64,000 nt of DNA. Source: Cenococcum geophilum 1.58 (Eukaryota; Ascomycota; Dothideomycetes; Gloniales; Gloniaceae). The stretch is taken from NCBI GenBank assembly GCA_001692895.1, contig KV748293.1:62001-126000 (forward strand), read 5' to 3'. This document shows positions 1-11,374 of this stretch, one piece after another (positions within the stretch are counted from its first letter, which is position 1; each line of letters begins with the position of its first letter). The notes under the pieces are model-generated. The model was given only the letters and a program-made list of their open reading frames with translations, had not been told where the DNA came from and did no database searches. A program made the translations under genes and the position numbers.

Positions 1-1039
1 TTAAATTAATGGTTTAAATACTTCTTTATTATCTTCTAGAAGGACCTCGTTCTTAGTTAGGGTATTAGGGAGTTAAATCTTCTTAATTAGCGTGTCTAAT
101 TTAGCGTATAGATCCTTTAAGATATCTATTTACTTACCGTTAAAGAATATCTTTTTATTAAAGATAATGTCCCTAGTAGAGATAATAATACCCTTATATA
201 GAATTTAGATTCTATAGATATTAGTAGAGTTATAGCTAATAAGGTAGCTAATATGGGCTTATAGATCTATCTTGCTTAGCCTTTTTTTCTTTAGCTAGGC
301 ATCTAACATTATTACATATACCCTATAGCTTTAACCTTAAAGAGATTAAAGCTAAGGGGGTATATTAGATAATCTGTATTCTATATGGCGTAGGATATAT
401 ATAAGTTACGTATATGGGGCACGTATATTATAAATATCTTTATCTAAGCCTAGGGGCCCCAGGTTAAGACGCGATTAAAATTATCAATTAATTAACCCAT
501 TTTATTAATAAATAGCTCTATATAAACTATCTGATAATTTTAGCTTAAGTAGTAGGGAAGTAGTCCGCATTATCTTTAAGCTTATCCTATAATTAAAGCT
601 TCTAATTATTAAATATAGGGTTAGTTCTATCTATAAGCAATAAGGGGTCCACAACTTTTGCGGACCGCAATAATACTAATACTATATATTAGGCTAGGGC
701 CTTAAGGATTATAGTAAGTCTTTAGGTATTTAATAACTCTTTACTAGGTATAGGGGGTTCTTTAGCTTTAACCAGCTCCTAAAGTTATTTAATTTTAGTA
801 TTAGCTGCTATAAGCTCTACCTAGATGTTTAAGTTAGTTACTGTTTTATTATTAGAGGTATTTAAGGGTCCTATAGCTGCTTTGCCGGCCGCTATAGTTT
901 TTAGCATAGTAATACGGTTATTAGGGTAACTTTTAGTAGGATTCTATAGGGGTTCTGGTTTATACATGTTCTATAGGTCTTATTATTCTTTTCTATTCTT
1001 CTAGTTTTATTTTATTCTTTAAGTTCTAGTAATATAGTA
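1..1039 (-). mobile_element. Copia-type LTR retrotransposon fragment (fossil)
   Basis: Read on the minus strand, the right part (about 600-970) resembles the N-terminal gag region of fungal Copia elements. The left part (about 1-250) resembles the stretch just after the integrase core, matching the sequence near 42880-43000. The piece runs off the left edge of the window and has no LTR here. It is strongly RIP-mutated with many breaks and clearly dead. The mariner-like transposon at 1040-4971 lies against its gag-proximal end. Family assignment rests on similarity by eye. Confidence 0.6.
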
Positions 1040-1439
1040 ATGTGCACGACCAGCTTCTACCCCCCCCCTAGAAAAATATTATTTCGCTTCAGTATGCGAG
1101 CTCGCTAAATTGCCACTAACTGTATATAGTAATTGTAGCGAAGCCGTATGCTTGGCTGTAAGAACCTTTGCTTTTAACGGGCTTAAAGCTATTTATAATT
1201 GGTCTTCCTCCGCAGTATCGTGATCTTTGTTAAATATCGTAAGGTTTCTATCTATACTATTTAAAATATGGCTTCGCGAATAGGCCTATATTAGCACGCC
1301 CTAATTAAGAATCTTCTTTAACTTAGAGTAACTTAAGCGGAGTGTGCCTTTACCGCTAGTTGTATAACTCGCTTAATTACCGCGATTAAGAGGAACTTGC
1401 GGATATTTAGATTAACTTAGGCGCCTCTAAATAGTAAAG

Positions 1440-2330
1440 GTGGCCAGTTTTTACTAAGCAATTAAATAATGGTGGTAATACTAATGCGGCTAGAGGAAAA
1501 GCTAACTTTCTTTAGCGATGAGTTATAGTGGTTAATTTATAATGTCTTTGGTGTTATAGTAAGCCGCTATATAATATTTTAAGAGCTCTATTTAGCTAGC
1601 TGGATAAGAAAGCGGGTAAGCTAATTAGATCCTCCTGTTATAGAGCCTAGAGTAGCTTATATAAAGTAATATTGCTAGGTAGCCCTAGAGCGTAGCTCTT
1701 ACAATTATAATATATATTTTGCTATTATATTACAGTATACCGCTAATTAATTGGTATTTATGGATAAGTTAGGTATAGATTCGAAGACGGGCGTACGGAA
1801 GACTGGCTGGGCTTTTTTTAGTATTGCACTAGTGTTATATACGCCATATAATTAGGGTAAGACGAGGCTTAATATACTGCCTGCGTATATAGTTAACGGC
1901 GTACTAGTAGCCTTAGTATATAAGGGCTTAATAAATAGCGAAGGCTTTAAGTTCTGGGTGGCAAATACTCTTCTACCGCGGTATAATCCCTTTCCTACTA
2001 AGCGATTAGTAGTAGTTATAGATAACGCCAGCTTTTATTACTTAGAGAGGATATAGGCTCTCTTTAACGCCTTTAGAGTTAAGCTTATATATTTATCCGT
2101 GTACTTACCTAATTTAAATCTAATTAAAGAGTTTTTTGGAGAGCTAAAAGCTTTTATTCGGCGGGAGTGGTTCTCTTAAATAGAGCACCCTAAAAGCTTT
2201 AACTATAGCTTTAAAGCCTTTCTTCTTTAGTATATAGATAAGGTTGGTAGTAAGAGCGAGAGCGTAAGAGGATATTTCTGATATAGTGGGTACAATTGCT
2301 AAGGGTTTTAGTGTAAGGAAAGATCGATTT
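1440..2330 (+). pseudogene. Decayed DDE transposase (Tc1/mariner / IS630-like)
   Basis: The plus-strand reading contains the family landmarks in order: a first catalytic Asp in FMDK (about 1755), the second Asp in VVIDNASF (about 2010-2035), and a third acidic region reading KEFFGELKAF after a Leu/Asn-rich stretch (about 2120-2155). This is the DDE_3 (Tc1/mariner superfamily) pattern. Many in-frame stops, consistent with RIP C-to-T and G-to-A changes, make it non-functional. The N-terminal DNA-binding part is not clear. Confidence 0.7.
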
Positions 2331-2387
2331 TTGGTAGCGTTCTTAATTATATAAATATACTAAAAGGCTTTAATATCTTATATATAT

Positions 2388-2560
2388 AGGGTATCTTTAT
2401 TACTACAGAGGCGCTAGTAGTAAGGAAGACACCCTATATTTTACTAATTAAAGGTTATCTATGTCTTAAAAAACCCCTATAGGGCGTCTCTACTACTGTA
2501 GTGATGCTAGCAGTAATAGAGACACCCTATATTCTGCTAATTATCTATATCTTAGAAACC
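2388..2560. repeat. Two tandem ~90 bp units, each with inverted ends
   Basis: Unit 1 starts at 2388 and unit 2 at 2481. Both share the core accctatatt, ctaatt and tatctat blocks in the same order. Within each unit the first ~45 bp begins agggY and closes with its inverse, gacaccct, so each could fold as a hairpin. It lies just 3' of the transposase and may be a small tandem-duplicated palindromic insert. Confidence 0.55.
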
Positions 2561-2827
2561 TTTAAGCTAAGTTTAATATTTATTTGCCTACTTCTTTAAA
2601 TCCTTTTATAGCCGCCTTGTAACACCTAATTTAATACTAGCCTATATAAGTTCCTTAATAGGATTAGCATTATTAGATTTATTATATAGGAGCTCTAAAT
2701 CCCATCTTAGATTATAGACGATTTTGTGTACCGCCTTAAAGTTAGCCTCCTAGTTAAGATTGCTAGATATACTCTACTTCTAATATACAAAGAACTTCTC
2801 TAAATCCTTTATATAGTTAATACCTTA

Positions 2828-3251
2828 ACGTGTTCCACTACCGAGCTACGCACTCTACCGAGCTGCGCACTCCAAAAACCACCAAAAATCGGAAAAACTG
2901 CACCTTAATATCTCAACAATGGCTTAATAATAAATTCTAAAATTTTATAATTAGCCTTTTATACTTATTCTAAACCTCTTATTAGATTTAAAAAGTAATC
3001 TATTAAGTAGCTCTAGAGATATCGCAATTTAGCTTAAAATTAGGGGCTAAAACCTAATATCTTAATAACGGCCAGGCTTATTACGCTAGAATTTTATTAA
3101 GAGTCTTAATATAGGTATAAAAGGCTAATTATAAAATTTCGGAATTTATTATTAAGCCGTTGTCAAGATATTAAGGTGCAGTTTTTCCGATTTTTGGTGG
3201 TTTTTAGGGTGCGTAGCTCGGTAGGGTGCGCAGCTTGGTGGTGGAACACGT
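2828..3251. mobile_element. 424 bp MITE with TA target duplication
   Basis: The ends are inverted repeats starting acgtgttccac (2828) and ending gtggaacacgt (3251), flanked by TA on both sides (2826-2827 and 3252-3253). Inverted similarity continues inward for over 100 bp, including caccttaatatc near 2902 and its inverse near 3165. There is no coding potential. TA duplication and size fit a Tc1/mariner-mobilised MITE. It is inserted inside the larger mariner-like element. Confidence 0.8.
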
Positions 3252-3253
3252 TA

Positions 3254-4865
3254 TAGGCGGCGTATTAGTAATATAGGTAAGGATAATAATATTAGTCGGC
3301 TTACTGCTATAGGAGTTTGCTAATTTGGTACTAGACTTATAGAGCTAATATAAAAGTAATTAATAACGCCTAGAGTACTAGTAGTAGAGCTCTTACCGGA
3401 GGCTAATTGGCGTACTCTTCTACTGTTATTTCCTTTACCTACTATTCTCTTAGTAAGCCGCGTAGTAAGCTAATGAGGTGGATTCTAAATATTCGCAATG
3501 CCTTGCTAAATACTAGTTACCTATTCTCTTAAGTCCTTATTTATTAATTTAATGTCTACCTAGCTAAGAACGTAGTACTAATTAATATTTAGGTAGCGCT
3601 TTTTATAAAGCTAATATCTAGTAAGCTTAACCCGCAATCTTATTAAATTGGTAGCGTTACTAATAAGAAGTATATAAGGCGTTAAGCTCCGCTCCAAAAT
3701 CTATAAGGGCGTTAAAACTTTATTATAAAGTTAATTAAGCATTAACGGATAAGAGCTAACTCTAGAATGAAAGGCTACTAATTAATTTATAGTTAGGGCA
3801 TATATAATTAAGAGGTTAATAGTAAGAGCCTTAATCGCGCTACTTTTATTAATATGCTTCGCCCATAATATAAGCTAAGTATTAATCTTCTGCCACTAGG
3901 CTATAACCTTAACTTCTATTACGTTAAATCTAATATTACGAACGCCTGCGTACTAAGTGTTAATTTTAGCCTTAATTGGCTAAAGCTTAATATAAATACC
4001 TTACTCTTAATAATATAGCTCTCTCTTATAAATAGGAAAGACTTAGAGTCGCTAAAGATTATAAAGCTAAAGACTTATACCAATAAGAGTTTTAGTAAAA
4101 GGCGAATCCTTTAGGTATTAAATTACTATATTATAATTATAAGTAATAAACACGCCACCACTTCTCCTCTCTATATTATTAATCTCACTCTTAAAACGTA
4201 GGCGAGGCGGTGGCGGAATTAGCTTATCCTTATACTTACTTATTAAGCGGGCCCTTAGGGGTAAGTGAGAGGCTAATAGTAAGTAAGTAATTGGAGGAGC
4301 ATAAGCCCGAGGAGCATAAGCATGAGGAGTATAAGTACGAGGCCGAGGAGCATAAGCAACTTCCTAAGAGGTCGTGGCTTAATATAGTGGTGTTAATACT
4401 AGCGGCTTCTATGTCAAATACGGTGACTTATAAGATCTTAACTAAGGTAGTTTACCGTGCTGACTTTGGTAGTATCGCCAGCCTTCTTTCTCCTCCTTAA
4501 TGGCCTCCGCTGCGGTTTCCGAATCGTTATCTATTTCCTTAAGCTCCTCTAGTGTAAAACCCGGCTAAACGGCGTTATATTCGCGTCTTGGCGGCTGTTA
4601 TATTATATCTAGGTAATAGCTTAACGGTAGTAGGGGCTTAGGTAATAAGGAGGGAGGAAGGTAATTTTATTAAGTTTGTTAAGAAGGAGGACTCTCGCCC
4701 GTTAATTAAGCCGCTGCGCGTTTTAAAGGATGCATATTAAAGGCAAATTGATAATAGTACAACACGATTTTAAGTGGATGTTATAACTTTGGTAGGTTAG
4801 GTAGGTTCTATATGGCTTTAATTTAATTGTCCTAGCAACCAGGACGACCCTTGCGTGCAGGCACA
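3254..4865. other. Unassigned sequence inside the mariner-like element
   Basis: About 1.6 kb lies between the MITE and the right TIR. I recognise no transposase or other domain. A short open frame on the plus strand at 4291-4500 (69 codons) starts with Glu/His/Lys-rich repeats (EEHK, EEYK) followed by a hydrophobic stretch (IVVLILAASM). It lies in RIP-mutated DNA and could be chance. The stretch may be captured cargo, a decayed second insertion, or the long UTR of the element. Confidence 0.3.
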
Positions 4866-4971
4866 TGCGTTCGCTACAATTACTATATACAGTTGGTGGC
4901 AATCTAGCGAGCTCGCGTGCCGAAGCGAAATAATATTTTTCCAAGGGGGGGTAGAAGCTGGTCGTGCACAT

Positions 4972-5705
4972 CGCTGTAGTCTTTAAGTCTACTTTTATGT
5001 TCTATTATTATTTATAGCCTATAAATATTTTTAAGTTCCTTTTTAGAAAGAAGAGTAGATAAGCTTTAAATAATATTAGTAACTTAATTAATTAAGGCAT
5101 AAGTATAGTAAAAGGGACGCGTAAGCCTATATAAGTAGTAGTCTATAAATAAGGATCTAAAGCTAAAAAAAGAAAAGAAGATAAAAGGTAGTGCCGCTTA
5201 ACGTTATATATAATCCTCTAGTTATATAACAACAATTATCTAAAACTATATAAAACTATTTGCGATTATCCACCACAATCTACTAATATCTACTAGCCAC
5301 AATCCACCAGTTTTTACTAGTTTTTACTAGTTTCTACTAGTTTCCACTAGTTTTCACCCGCGCCGTAATAACTAGCTATATTAGATTATTATAGCTAATA
5401 GTTACTCCTCTATAATTCTAAATACTAAATATGTCTAATAGGCTTTATATTTTATTAGATACCTTCTTAATAAAGGTACTTCCGCTTTATAGTATAGTAT
5501 TCGCCTATCTTTATTATAGAGGGCTATTACTAGGCATAGTTCTAGCGGCTACGCGCGAATGTAAACCACCGTCATTTAACGTATGCCTTTTTTGCGATAT
5601 ATATATCTTAGGGGGATTCTTTAGGTATTTTTCAGGGTTCTTTTAATTAGTTTTAGTCTTTTTAGGCTAGGTGCAGCAAGAGTTCCTTTTTTTTGCAATA
5701 GGTAT
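4972..5705. other. AT-rich stretch between mariner-like element and Copia LTR
   Basis: No gene is recognisable. A 71-codon open frame at 5431-5646 has no family features and lies in RIP-type DNA. The only structure I see is the 10 bp tandem repeat at 5311-5357. Part of it may belong to the 5' region of the Copia fragment that the mariner-like element interrupted. Confidence 0.35.
5311..5357. repeat. 10 bp tandem repeat (about 4.7 copies)
   Basis: Units tttttactag, tttttactag, tttctactag and tttccactag follow one another, then a partial ttttcac. The units differ only by C/T changes, as expected if RIP or drift acted on a once perfect array. Confidence 0.8.
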
Positions 5706-5939
5706 TGTAAGCTTTATAATGTAGGAGAATCGAATAAACGACTTAATTCTAAATCTATAGAAATTAGGTGAAATATATATATAAATGTAGAGTCTTAACC
5801 GTAGGGCCTATAACTTAATTTCTAACTTCTTTAAGTTATATATAAGGTATGCGAGATATATAAGGATAGTACTAATAATGTCTTAAAGCCTTCCAGGCTA
5901 TAGTCTTATATCTTAATATAGTACTAATAGTCGGTTACA
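5706..5939 (-). repeat. 3' LTR of the split Copia element (fossil)
   Basis: A 234 bp repeat begins tgtaagc and ends ggttaca, and is similar along its length to the solo LTR at 6695-6908. Immediately to its right on the plus strand is tcccccccta, a polypurine tract when read on the minus strand. That places this LTR at the 3' end of the minus-strand Copia body. Confidence 0.7.
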
Positions 5940-6694
5940 TCCCCCCTAGATTTAACGGTGTAGTTAAAGCTATAGAAAACAAATAAAGGTTAAAACTATA
6001 CTAAAATAGGAAATTTAGATACAATTTGGGAGTAGTAAAAAGATAGGGTAACTGTGACGGATATCGCGAATATCGTGGATATTGCGGATATTGCGAATAG
6101 AATTAATTAATCTGATGTCGAATATCTACCAAATTCAACTGCTGTATCTATGCTTCGTGCTTTTAACGAGGTAAGATTTTAGTAAGGCTATTAGTAGGTA
6201 TTTTGTCTATAGGAACCTATCGTATATTAATCTTTTTATCTTAAACTTTCTATCTAAGCTAGTGCTAATAGATGTCGATATATTAAAGCTTTATGTTAAG
6301 TTTTAGTGTGTTCTGTCTAAGTAGGCATACAGTCTGTATATTGTCGTATAGTAGGGTAAATTCGCGTTCTAAATTAAAGCCGATTACCTTAAAGAATCGT
6401 TGCCACTAGATGATTTTAACGGCAGTAGTAGATAGGGAGAGAAGCTCTACTTTAGTAGTTAAGCGTATAACAGATCGCTATAGGGTTACTTTCTAATTAA
6501 TTAAACCTCTGAATAGGATAAATAGATATCCTTAAGAGCTCTATCTAATCTCTTTATGGTCTGTAAATGCTACGTTAAATACTCTATAAAAGGTAACGTC
6601 TTCTCCTTTAGGGTTTCTAAAGTAGATATAGGCTCTAAATACTTCGCCAGAGTATTTAATAGCTATTGATTTTGTTCTAAGGCAATAGGTAATA

Positions 6695-6908
6695 TATAAG
6701 CTTTATAGTGTGTAGGAATTAAACAAGTAACTTAATTATAAATCTATGGGCATTAAGTGGAATATATATATAAATGTAGAGTCCTATAGAGTAGGGTCTA
6801 ACTTAATCTTTAACTATATCTAAGATATATAAGGGTAGGGTCAATTCTATCTCGGAGCCTTCCAGGCTATAGTATTATGTCTTAGCACAGTACTGGTAGT
6901 CGGTTATA
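6695..6908 (-). repeat. Solo Copia LTR with 5 bp target duplication (fossil)
   Basis: 214 bp, similar to the LTR at 5706-5939 (shared ccttccaggctatagt block and tagtcggttaYa end). It is flanked on both sides by taata (6690-6694 and 6909-6913), as expected for a solo LTR left by recombination of a complete copy inserted into a relative of the same family. Orientation is the same as the surrounding Copia. Confidence 0.7.
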
Positions 6909-7722
6909 TAATAGCTTAGTTTGCCGCGTTAAGGTGTTTTTAATTTAGATTAGTAAGAAATTTAGCTAGTTTAGAATGCGTCTTAGTAATATTAGGACTT
7001 CTAAATATGGCGAGGTATGTAAGAGAACTAACCCGCTACTAGTAGGCTAGTGTCCTTTAAGGGTTCGTCTACTAGTTAGACGGAATTAGTTCTTTAGTAG
7101 AAAGCAATAACTTAAGAGATCTTCCTAGTTAAATATTAAATCGATTGGCTATCCTTTTAATATAGGAGTCTTGGTAGAGCTAGAGCTTTCTACTTACTTA
7201 ATCTCGCTCAATTTGAATTTTTAGGAACTATTATAGGTCTCCTAGTACACGGATCTCGTATTAATGTAGTAGCTTAGCTTTAAACTCTTCTAGTCTTAGG
7301 AGGTCCTCTTTAGCAAATAGAACGGCAATATCGTCTATTAGTAAATAGGCAGTTAGTACCTAGGATAGGCTTCAATCCAAATTTAGTTAGGGTACTAGTA
7401 AGTTCTTTATACCAAAGTAGCGGTGATATTTTTAGTCCGTATTGCGCTATAAGTAGCTCTAGGATATGTCCATTTTAATTAAATCCTTCTAGGCAGTAGC
7501 AGTATACTAATTTACTAAGCTTGGCATTTATAAATACGTTTACGGCGTTATACTGTCGAATTTCCAAATTAAATGCAGCTGCTATAGCTATAAGGGCACA
7601 GAATATTTAAGTAGCTAGGGTTGCTGCATAGGTCTCTTCTTTAGTAATCTATAGGTCTCCGCAGACATACAGTTAAGCTTTAAGCTTTTATAGGTAGCCG
7701 TCACTATTAAGCTTATATTTAA

Positions 7723-8728
7723 TAATAATAAATTCAATTTACCGTCCAACCCGGTCCCCCTAATGGGTCCACGCAGACTAATTCCTATGGTAAAAACTCA
7801 ATATACATACTGAGAAAAACCCATTTTTTAGGTAAACAAAAAACCCCCAAGGGAAACGTGAGAGGTAATACTTCTAGATAGCATTCGTACTACATTAACG
7901 GGGGAAAAACACCGTCAGGTTACTGCTTAGAGACCCCTAAGGAAGGTGTCTCAAATGCCTGTCTTACCCTGTCTGCCTTTTAAACCACTTTCCCTATCTA
8001 TTATTGCCTATGTGGAATTGTGTACCTACCCTTCCCCTACTCCGCCCTATATGCATACATATATGCTACTTACAGCTTCCCTACTTATAGCATAATCCAA
8101 TCTTATTATTATACCTTCTAGTATAATCCACTACCCTCCCATATAATGCATTTATATCCAGTCCTATATGACCTTTTTTAAAACCAAAACAATGGGATAG
8201 TAATTAGTGCTAGGTGTCTTTTCCTAGGGCCCCAACCTAGGTCCTTTGTAACATAAAGGAGGACATATACCGCGTGCGGCAGGTCCAAGCTATTAGGTAA
8301 TAATAAAGGTGGGTAAATAAGAGGCCTTAAAAGGCAATGGACGAGAGGCTTTTGGAAGGTAGGTAGATAAAGAGGCTTATCGCGGGCTTCAGCCTGTAAG
8401 GCGTACGTATATACTGTATAGGGTCGTGCAGTATGGCGTACCATACTGTGTAGAAGGAGGACGCCGATTTAGATGCCGTGATTTAAGCAGGTTGACCGTA
8501 TATAAAGACGAGTTGGTCGTGTTCCTAAGGCCTTATTAGGGCTCACCCTCCTAACAGAAACTTCTTTCTTCGCAATTACCCGTCGCAGCGCCAGCGGTGC
8601 GCAGCCGTACGGACGTCTCTGCGTTTGCTCTAGTAGTCTATTAACACGATCCTAACGGAACATCAATAGTACTGCCAGGTTCCCGGGCTCCACCGCGTGG
8701 AGGTGCAGAGGCCGATTTCATGAAGCCC
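7723..8728 (-). mobile_element. ~1 kb non-autonomous LINE-like retroelement, copy 1
   Basis: It is bounded by a 15 bp target duplication, taagcttatatttaa, at 7708-7722 and 8729-8743. The 3' end is at the left (aat-rich tail, then the inverse of a ggRccgggtYggacggt block). The 5' end at the right reads gggcttcatgaaatcgg when inverted. A second copy with the same two ends lies at 41284-42224 on the plus strand. The 3' end resembles the tails of the Tad-like LINEs in this window, but no reverse transcriptase is present. An 88-codon open frame at 8178-8444 is not kept in copy 2, so I do not call it a gene. Confidence 0.75.
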
Positions 8729-9799
8729 TAAGCTTATATTTAAAGACCTATTTTAGAAAAAGGATCTACTTATTACTTACTTCTTCTTTTAGTATAGTCT
8801 TAAATATCCCTTAGCGTTTTAGGTCGTTATATTCTTTTTCTATAGCCTTTTAAAAGCTGGTAGTTAATAAATGCTTTTTTAGCTCCTTAAGGTTCTTTAA
8901 TTTAGGAAGATTGTCCTAATATAGAGACGAGGATCTAGTTTAGTTAATGTCCTTTACTAATCCTGTGGCAAATCTAACGTAGTAACCAAATAGGGTAGAT
9001 AGATTGGCTAGTGCTATCGCATATACTTGACGTTAAATTCATTTAAATCCTTCTGGTAGGATAAGGTCGGTAGAAGGTTTAGCTAAGACTTTGTTAGCTT
9101 ATAGAGCTATTACCTTAGCAAGCTTAGACGCGATTCTATTAGTGCGGATTTTCAATCGGTCCGCAAGCTTACTAATTATATTTGTGCGAAACCACCAGAA
9201 TTACGTCTAAGCTATATTTCTAAGGGTTCTTACGCGTTCTAATAATATCCGCGTTATAGAGATTGCGGATATTAAAATAACTTAATACTAATTTTTTATA
9301 TTATTTCCTAAAGTTAATTAATTATATAACAGAACCTAGGCTTTTAGAATATATTATTTTTATTACTTAGGTATTTTTAGGTCTTATAATTATTTTCTTT
9401 AATAAAAAAACGTGTTATTAGGAATCCCGTAACTATATATAACTTTATTAAACGCTAGCTAATATATATAAAACCTATATAGACCTATAATAGCTAACCT
9501 AAAGAACCTATTATAGCCTGGCGGATATATAGTGTCCGCGTTATAGTATATAACACCTACTAAAACCTTATCGCGCGCCTACTACTAAGTTACGGATATC
9601 TAGGCAAATCTACTATATGCCGGCACTAAAACCCACTAGCTAGAGAGGGAAGAAGTTAAATAAGGTGCTAAAACAGCCGCAGCCGTATTAGGTATTAGAT
9701 AATTGGACTTAGAGGAATTATAGAATGGATTAGGAATAATAGCTATAGGACCTTTAAGATTAGCTTCTTGCGCTTCGCGGAGAGAGTAAGGCTTAGTAA

Positions 9800-10943
9800 C
9801 TAAGTAAGGTTAATAAGGCTATTGCTTTTTTATATCCTTATTGCGGATATGCGGAGCAGCTTAAAGCCCTTAGGTGGCTACTGTTTAAAAAAAAAGATAT
9901 AATACTTATTATAAGAACCTTATTTAGCAAGAGTATAATAATATAAGCAATACCATATCTTCTTTAGGCCTTAGTAGTGATTATTATCTTGCTACTTAAT
10001 ATAATTAGTATAGAGCAGAAGGTAAAGATTAAGGAGCTTCTTAGAATAAAATTAGTTTATATATACGCCGAGATAATATCCGCACGTCTTTTATGGGAAA
10101 TCCGTATTAGAGTATATACTTATATTTTAATATCGCTAGAGCTGTTAGTTAGTAAAAGGTTTTATAAAACTTTTACTAACCCTGCCTTTTATATATATAT
10201 TAGTTTAGTAGTAATTAATAAGGTACACCTTATAGCTAATTAGGGGGATTTATTCTAAAGTTTGTATACATAGCTATAGAAAGTACGGTCGTTATTAGGG
10301 CGGAAGCCTTGGTTTGCTTATACTATAACACTTAATAATATAATATTTAAGATTATTTAAGGGTTAGTGGGCTTTTAAAATAATATTAACATAGTGCGGA
10401 CATTAATTAACCGGGCAGATTTATTAATTATTAGAGAATACGTTAAATGAGGAAGTAAGAAGTCCTTTAAGAGCTTATACTTTATTATAGACTATACGTA
10501 TACCGCTATATCCGCTAAGTAGAGAATCTAATATACGCTAACTCCCCACTAGATCCTAAAGATAATTATCTTTCTTAATTTAAAAGACATGATATTACTC
10601 TATAGGGACTTAATTTATTTATAGTTAGTATATTACGGGTACCAGGAAGCGCAGGCTAGAAGAGCTATTTAGCTTTATTATGCATTGTTAGCTATTACAG
10701 ATAAAGATAAACTATATAAGGAGTTTAGAAAGCCTAACTTAGAAATTTATATCCTACTCTCCTCTAACGCGCTTACCTACGGCGCTAATATTCCTAATAT
10801 TAACTATATTGCGCAGTATTATATATATAAAGACAAGTCCATTAATATAATATGGCAACGACTTAGACGCGGTGCTTATAGTAATAGTTAAATAGGTAAG
10901 GCAATATTTCTAATTAAGGATTAGTATAAAGGTCTATATAAGG
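9800..10943 (+). pseudogene. Decayed RecQ-type DNA helicase (telomere-linked-helicase-like)
   Basis: Plus-strand frames show the superfamily 2 order: a nucleotide-binding region near 9880-9950, a stretch reading ISLVVINKVHLIAN at 10200-10240 (the DEAH-box position, with D-to-N and E-to-K as RIP would give), the region ILLSSNALTYGANIPNI near 10755-10800, and IIWQRLRRG near 10850 (motif VI, QRxGRxxR position). This fits RecQ-like helicases of the kind found as fungal telomere-linked helicases. Stops are frequent. The 3' end is cut by the Gypsy element at 10949 and continues at 18913. No telomeric repeats are seen. Confidence 0.65.
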
Positions 10944-10948
10944 ATATT

Positions 10949-11374
10949 TGTAACGGAACCTTGTAGTAAGAACTACGGTAGGCTTGTTATTAGGCTAGGT
11001 GTATAGGAAATATAAGTATAAAAGTCAATAACGTAATAATAACTAGTGGAGTGGTTACCCAATAGATTAACTCTAATTATATTCTGAGAATTACTACAAG
11101 GAAGAAACTATCTAGGTAGGGACTAAAGTCCTTTAAATATACAACCGTACTCTTAAGAAATCCTTCTTATACGTAATATACGTATACTCTATCTGCTCTA
11201 TTATAGATTATATAGATCGTATAGATTATATAGATCACCCCACGTAACCTTAGTTACTATTCCTCGTTATATAGCTCTATTGGCTCCATCTTAGACTATG
11301 CCTAAATTAACCAACTAGCTTCTTCTAACTCTTCCCTAAGTAGTCATAATATTGTACTTAAAGCGTCTGTAATA
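10949..11374 (-). repeat. Gypsy 1 LTR (left)
   Basis: 426 bp, the same length as the copy at 18482-18907; differences are mostly transitions. Preceded by target duplication atatt. Confidence 0.88.

Larger units (their letters stand above)
1040..4971 (+). mobile_element. Tc1/mariner-superfamily DNA transposon with long TIRs, enlarged by insertions
   Basis: Both ends carry a terminal inverted repeat of about 105 bp, beginning atgtgcacgaccagcttc at 1040 and found inverted ending at 4971. The two arms differ mostly by C/T and G/A changes. A decayed DDE transposase lies on the plus strand at about 1440-2330. The element is about 3.9 kb, roughly twice the usual size for this superfamily; the excess is a 424 bp MITE (2828-3251) plus about 1.6-2 kb of unassigned sequence. 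The flanks do not show a clean TA duplication, so the exact ends may be off by one or two bases. Confidence 0.75.
5940..9139 (-). mobile_element. Copia retrotransposon, 3' part with reverse transcriptase (fossil)
   Basis: On the minus strand the stretch 6914-7707 and its continuation at 8744-9139 resemble the linker and reverse transcriptase region of fungal Copia polyproteins, with the 3' LTR at 5706-5939. A solo LTR (6695-6908) and a ~1 kb LINE-like element (7723-8728) are inserted in it, each with its own target duplication. The same Copia appears to continue at 42467, on the far side of the 33 kb block. It is RIP-mutated with dozens of breaks; the age cannot be read from LTR divergence because RIP distorts it. 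Confidence 0.7.

Noticed and set aside
4291-4500. 69-codon frame with EEHK repeats as a gene
   Set aside because: It lies inside a RIP-mutated transposon, is short, and has no homology I recognise; kept only as a note.
5311-5357. Short direct repeats that might suggest a CRISPR-like array
   Set aside because: Units are 10 bp, adjacent without spacers, and the genome is fungal.
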